A stretch of 6,565 nucleotides of DNA from JAWXCH01 sp034440595 (GTDB lineage Bacteria > Planctomycetota > Planctomycetia > Pirellulales > JALHPA01), in assembly GCA_034440595.1 (NCBI GenBank), contig JAWXCH010000265.1, positions 1 to 6,565 of the forward strand, in the 5' to 3' direction. The notes under the pieces are model-generated. The model did not search any database and had not been told where the DNA came from. It saw only the letters and a list, made by a program, of their open reading frames with translations. Each line of letters starts with the position of its first letter. Position 1 is the first letter of the stretch. Below, one piece after another: positions 5,889 to 6,565 of the stretch. Position numbers and translations under genes: made by a program.

Positions 5889-6565
5889 TTACATTCCTGC
5901 GGGCGAATTGCCAGATGAACCAACGGAAGGCAGGTTGTCGATGACCTCGGTTGAAATATACGGTGGCCGATCAAAGCTGCGCTGGAATATCTTGGCCAGG
6001 TACTCGCCGAAGATTCCTAAAATAAACAACTGCACACCGCTGAAGATCGAAATCAACGCCGCCAAGAATGGAAAGCCGGGCACATGCTCGCCGACCAAGG
6101 ATCGCCCAATGGCGTAGGCCAGCACCAGCATTCCGAACAGGGTGAAGAAGAATCCGACCAGACTGGCCATACGCAGCGGCAGTGTGCTGTAACCGGTAAG
6201 CAGCACAATCGTGTAATTGACCAGCTTTGAAAAGGTGTAATTTGACTTGCCAGTGAGCCGCGCATCCTGACGAACAGGAGTGGTGGTGATCTTGTCGGTG
6301 CCCCAGCCAAGCAGCACATCAATAATCACCTGCGGGCTTTGGCAGTCGGCAAAGGCCACGCGTAGTGAAGTACGAAACGCGCGGAATGCGTTGACGTTAC
6401 GGATGTGTCTGTTGCCGGTGGCAATCGAAAAAGCATTCTTGGTGATCTTCGACGTCAGATTTCTCCACCAGGAATGCGGCAATTGCGGTGGCATGGCGTA
6501 AACCACGTCGTGTCCTTCGTGCAGCTTGGCAAGCAGCTTTGGTATCTCGGTGGGCGGATGTTGAA
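5889..6565 (-). CDS. Family-2 polyprenyl-phosphate-type glycosyltransferase, 5' end outside window
   Basis: This is the C-terminal 224 residues of a DPM1/GtrB/ArnC-like enzyme, which moves a sugar from a nucleotide donor to a polyprenyl phosphate or related acceptor at the cytoplasmic face. The frame is open through the window edge and starts QHPPTEIPKLLAKLHEGHDV, the stretch that directly follows the metal-binding DxD in this family; the GTG at 6506 is therefore internal and not a start. The family arginine-rich stretch NAFRAFRTSLR (58-68), VRQDARLTGKSNYTFSKL (97-114) with the usual R...G.S.Y pattern, and two membrane helices (132-153 and 164-187) follow. The protein ends with GEYLAKIFQRSFDRPPYI and a short tail. 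The nucleotide-binding half and DxD are not visible. The sugar and acceptor are unknown; cell-envelope polysaccharide or lipid glycosylation is the family expectation. Confidence 0.88.
   Translation of the reverse strand, partial: QHPPTEIPKLLAKLHEGHDVVYAMPPQLPHSWWRNLTSKITKNAFSIATGNRHIRNVNAFRAFRTSLRVAFADCQSPQVIIDVLLGWGTDKITTTPVRQDARLTGKSNYTFSKLVNYTIVLLTGYSTLPLRMASLVGFFFTLFGMLVLAYAIGRSLVGEHVPGFPFLAALISIFSGVQLFILGIFGEYLAKIFQRSFDRPPYISTEVIDNLPSVGSSGNSPAGM

Noticed and set aside
5679..5918. Plus-strand frame of 79 codons in the intergenic gap
   Set aside because: It runs through the hairpin repeat and into the glycosyltransferase gene on the opposite strand, with no ribosome site or recognisable protein features.
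6504..6506. GTG as a start codon for a 205-residue glycosyltransferase
   Set aside because: The frame continues upstream to the window edge with conserved family sequence (QHPPTEIPKLL), so the codon is an internal valine.

Overview
The window looks like a piece of a planctomycete chromosome, probably a Pirellulales-type organism. This is inferred from moderate GC content, loosely spaced co-directional genes with weak ribosome binding sites, and a short palindromic intergenic repeat of a style I associate with that group. No marker gene fixes the taxonomy. Every supported gene lies on the minus strand, so the biological order runs from right to left. No RNA gene, CRISPR array or transposase gene was found.

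Right edge (5889-6565): the C-terminal two thirds of a family-2, polyprenyl-phosphate-type glycosyltransferase with two C-terminal membrane helices. It enters from outside the window. A 319-base gene-free gap follows, holding a GC-rich double-hairpin repeat and a short palindrome. Next is a complete major facilitator superfamily (MFS) transporter (4142-5569) of unknown substrate, with an unusually long loop in its second half.

Left two thirds (1-4022): a branched-chain/hydrophobic amino-acid-type ABC importer operon. A well-formed sigma70-like promoter (3994-4022) precedes livK, a lipoprotein substrate-binding protein. A 137-base element bounded by inverted, hairpin-forming 24-mers comes next. 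It is followed by livH and livM (permeases joined by an ATGA overlap) and then livG (ATPase, running off the left edge). LivK should capture the substrate outside the inner membrane, LivH and LivM form the channel, and LivG supplies ATP hydrolysis together with a LivF expected beyond the left edge.

Two points stand out. First, the livG product carries normal LivG sequence through Walker A, but then, where the Q-loop region should follow, it has a strong transmembrane helix and a hydrophilic stretch of at least 57 residues. This looks like a membrane-spanning insertion inside the nucleotide-binding domain. Second, the repeat-bounded element sits exactly between the binding-protein gene and the permease genes, where it could set their expression ratio, as palindromic repeats do between malE and malF of E. 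coli. The element also contains a perfect TATAAT directed towards livH.
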